A program made the translations under genes and the position numbers. The notes under the pieces are model-generated. The model was given only the letters and a program-made list of their open reading frames with translations. It was not told where the DNA came from and did no database searches. A stretch of DNA of 5,292 bases from Akkermansia muciniphila (lineage in GTDB: Bacteria > Verrucomicrobiota > Verrucomicrobiia > Verrucomicrobiales > Akkermansiaceae). The stretch lies in NCBI GenBank assembly GCA_945870545.1, contig CAMBTF010000152.1, forward strand, positions 1 to 5,292, given 5' to 3'. This document shows positions 4,583 to 5,292 of the stretch, piece after piece. The stretch's first letter is position 1; each line of letters starts with the position of its first letter.

Positions 4583-5292
4583 GTGATCGAAGTTATTTTC
4601 AACCGGGGGATTCATCTGCCAGAGGTGGATTTCTGGCTGGATCCCTGGGATGCGAAGGAATCCGCCTTCGTTTCCCACGCGCATGCCGATCATTTCGCAA
4701 GGCATGGCAAGGCGCTTTGCTCGACATTGACCGCCAAACTGCTGCGGGCGCGTTTCAACATGGCGGAGGCGCGGCTGGAGGGCGTGGACTTCGGTCATAT
4801 GATCGACCGCGACGGCTTCCGGCTGCGGATGCTGCCTGCGGGACATATCGCCGGTTCCGCGATGCTGCATGTGACCCGGAAAAAGGACGGTGCGACCCTC
4901 CTTTACACCGGCGATTTCAAGGCGCGGCGTGGACGCACCACCGAACCGGTCAATTTCATCCAGGCAGACACCCTGATCATGGAGACTACCTTCGGTCTCC
5001 CGCATCTCGTTTTCCCCAGTGCGATGGAAGTGGACGCCGCGGTGCTGCGCTTCGTGCAGGATGCGTTGGCGGATGGGGAAACGCCCGTGCTTTTCGGATA
5101 TTCGCTGGGAAAAGCGCAGGAGGCGCTGGCGCTGCTGGCGGAGAATGGCATCCCCGCGCTTTCCCATCCCAAGGTCGCTGAAATGACGGAGGTCTGCCGC
5201 GCCGCGGGGATCTGGCTGCCGGAGCCGCGGATTTTCGAGGGGTTTGCCATGGAAGGGCATGTCGTGATCGCGCCCCCCAACGCGGTTTCCGC
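4583..5292 (+). CDS. MBL-fold/beta-CASP exonuclease, likely ligase-associated type, N-terminal part (cut by window edge)
   Basis: The frame opens at GTG 4583 and runs off the right edge after 236 codons. It encodes a metallo-beta-lactamase-fold nuclease of the YSH1/CPSF73-like group. Visible motifs are DPW (20-22; motif 1 Asp20), the metal-binding VSHAHADHF (30-38; motif 2 HxHxDH), PAGHIAGSAML (85-95; motif 3 His88), LYTGDFKARRG (107-117; motif 4 Asp111), METTFGLP (133-140; like the ETTYG of beta-CASP nucleases) and VLFGYSLGKAQEALALL (188-204). The ETTFGLP and YSLGKAQ elements are what I recall from the ligase-associated DNA exonuclease family, usually about 330 residues and encoded next to an ATP-dependent DNA ligase. 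The ligase would have to lie beyond the window, so this subtype is inferred. An in-frame TGA at 4556-4558 limits the start to GTG 4583 or TTG 4574 or 4562; GTG is preferred. Only a weak GGGG lies upstream. RNA-processing beta-CASP activity is the main alternative. Confidence 0.85.
   Translation, partial: MIEVIFNRGIHLPEVDFWLDPWDAKESAFVSHAHADHFARHGKALCSTLTAKLLRARFNMAEARLEGVDFGHMIDRDGFRLRMLPAGHIAGSAMLHVTRKKDGATLLYTGDFKARRGRTTEPVNFIQADTLIMETTFGLPHLVFPSAMEVDAAVLRFVQDALADGETPVLFGYSLGKAQEALALLAENGIPALSHPKVAEMTEVCRAAGIWLPEPRIFEGFAMEGHVVIAPPNAVS

Noticed and set aside
4466..5260. 264-residue minus-strand frame opposite the MBL exonuclease
   Set aside because: The plus strand carries all MBL metal-binding motifs in order; the minus frame has none and is a shadow.

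Overview
The window is compact bacterial chromosomal DNA, GC-rich with little intergenic space. It most likely comes from Verrucomicrobiota or a close PVC relative. That is an inference from the style of the L11 methyltransferase, an exported fragment resembling the tail of DUF1080, and a dispersed repeat that I recall as common in PVC and other large environmental genomes. No rRNA or other direct taxonomic marker is present. Few genes have a recognisable Shine-Dalgarno sequence.

Layout. On the minus strand at the left edge lies the N-terminal part of an S-methyl-5'-thioadenosine phosphorylase (cut at base 1). It is preceded by a small VF530/DUF2132 protein and a 66-residue exported mini-protein. 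Next, also on minus, is indole-3-glycerol-phosphate synthase (trpC). Divergent from trpC on plus are tRNA-Gly(GCC) with a strong intrinsic terminator, a 118-bp imperfect inverted-repeat element, and prmA (ribosomal protein L11 methyltransferase). prmA runs tail to tail into a minus-strand gene for a duplicated CxxC zinc-binding-type protein of unknown function. Upstream of that, still on minus, is a hicA-hicB toxin-antitoxin pair with a good sigma70-type promoter and a palindromic operator candidate, plus a possible 30-residue ORF overlapping the end of hicB. The right edge holds the 5' part of a plus-strand metallo-beta-lactamase/beta-CASP exonuclease, probably of the DNA-ligase-associated type.

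How the parts relate. The window is a set of unrelated housekeeping functions (methionine salvage, tryptophan synthesis, tRNA, ribosomal protein modification, nucleic-acid processing) interrupted by a small accessory toxin-antitoxin module and two kinds of short dispersed repeat. No large undescribed system is visible. The least explained items are the duplicated Cys4 protein, the hybrid HicB with its operator and apparently near-leaderless hicA transcript, and the long inverted-repeat element beside the tRNA.
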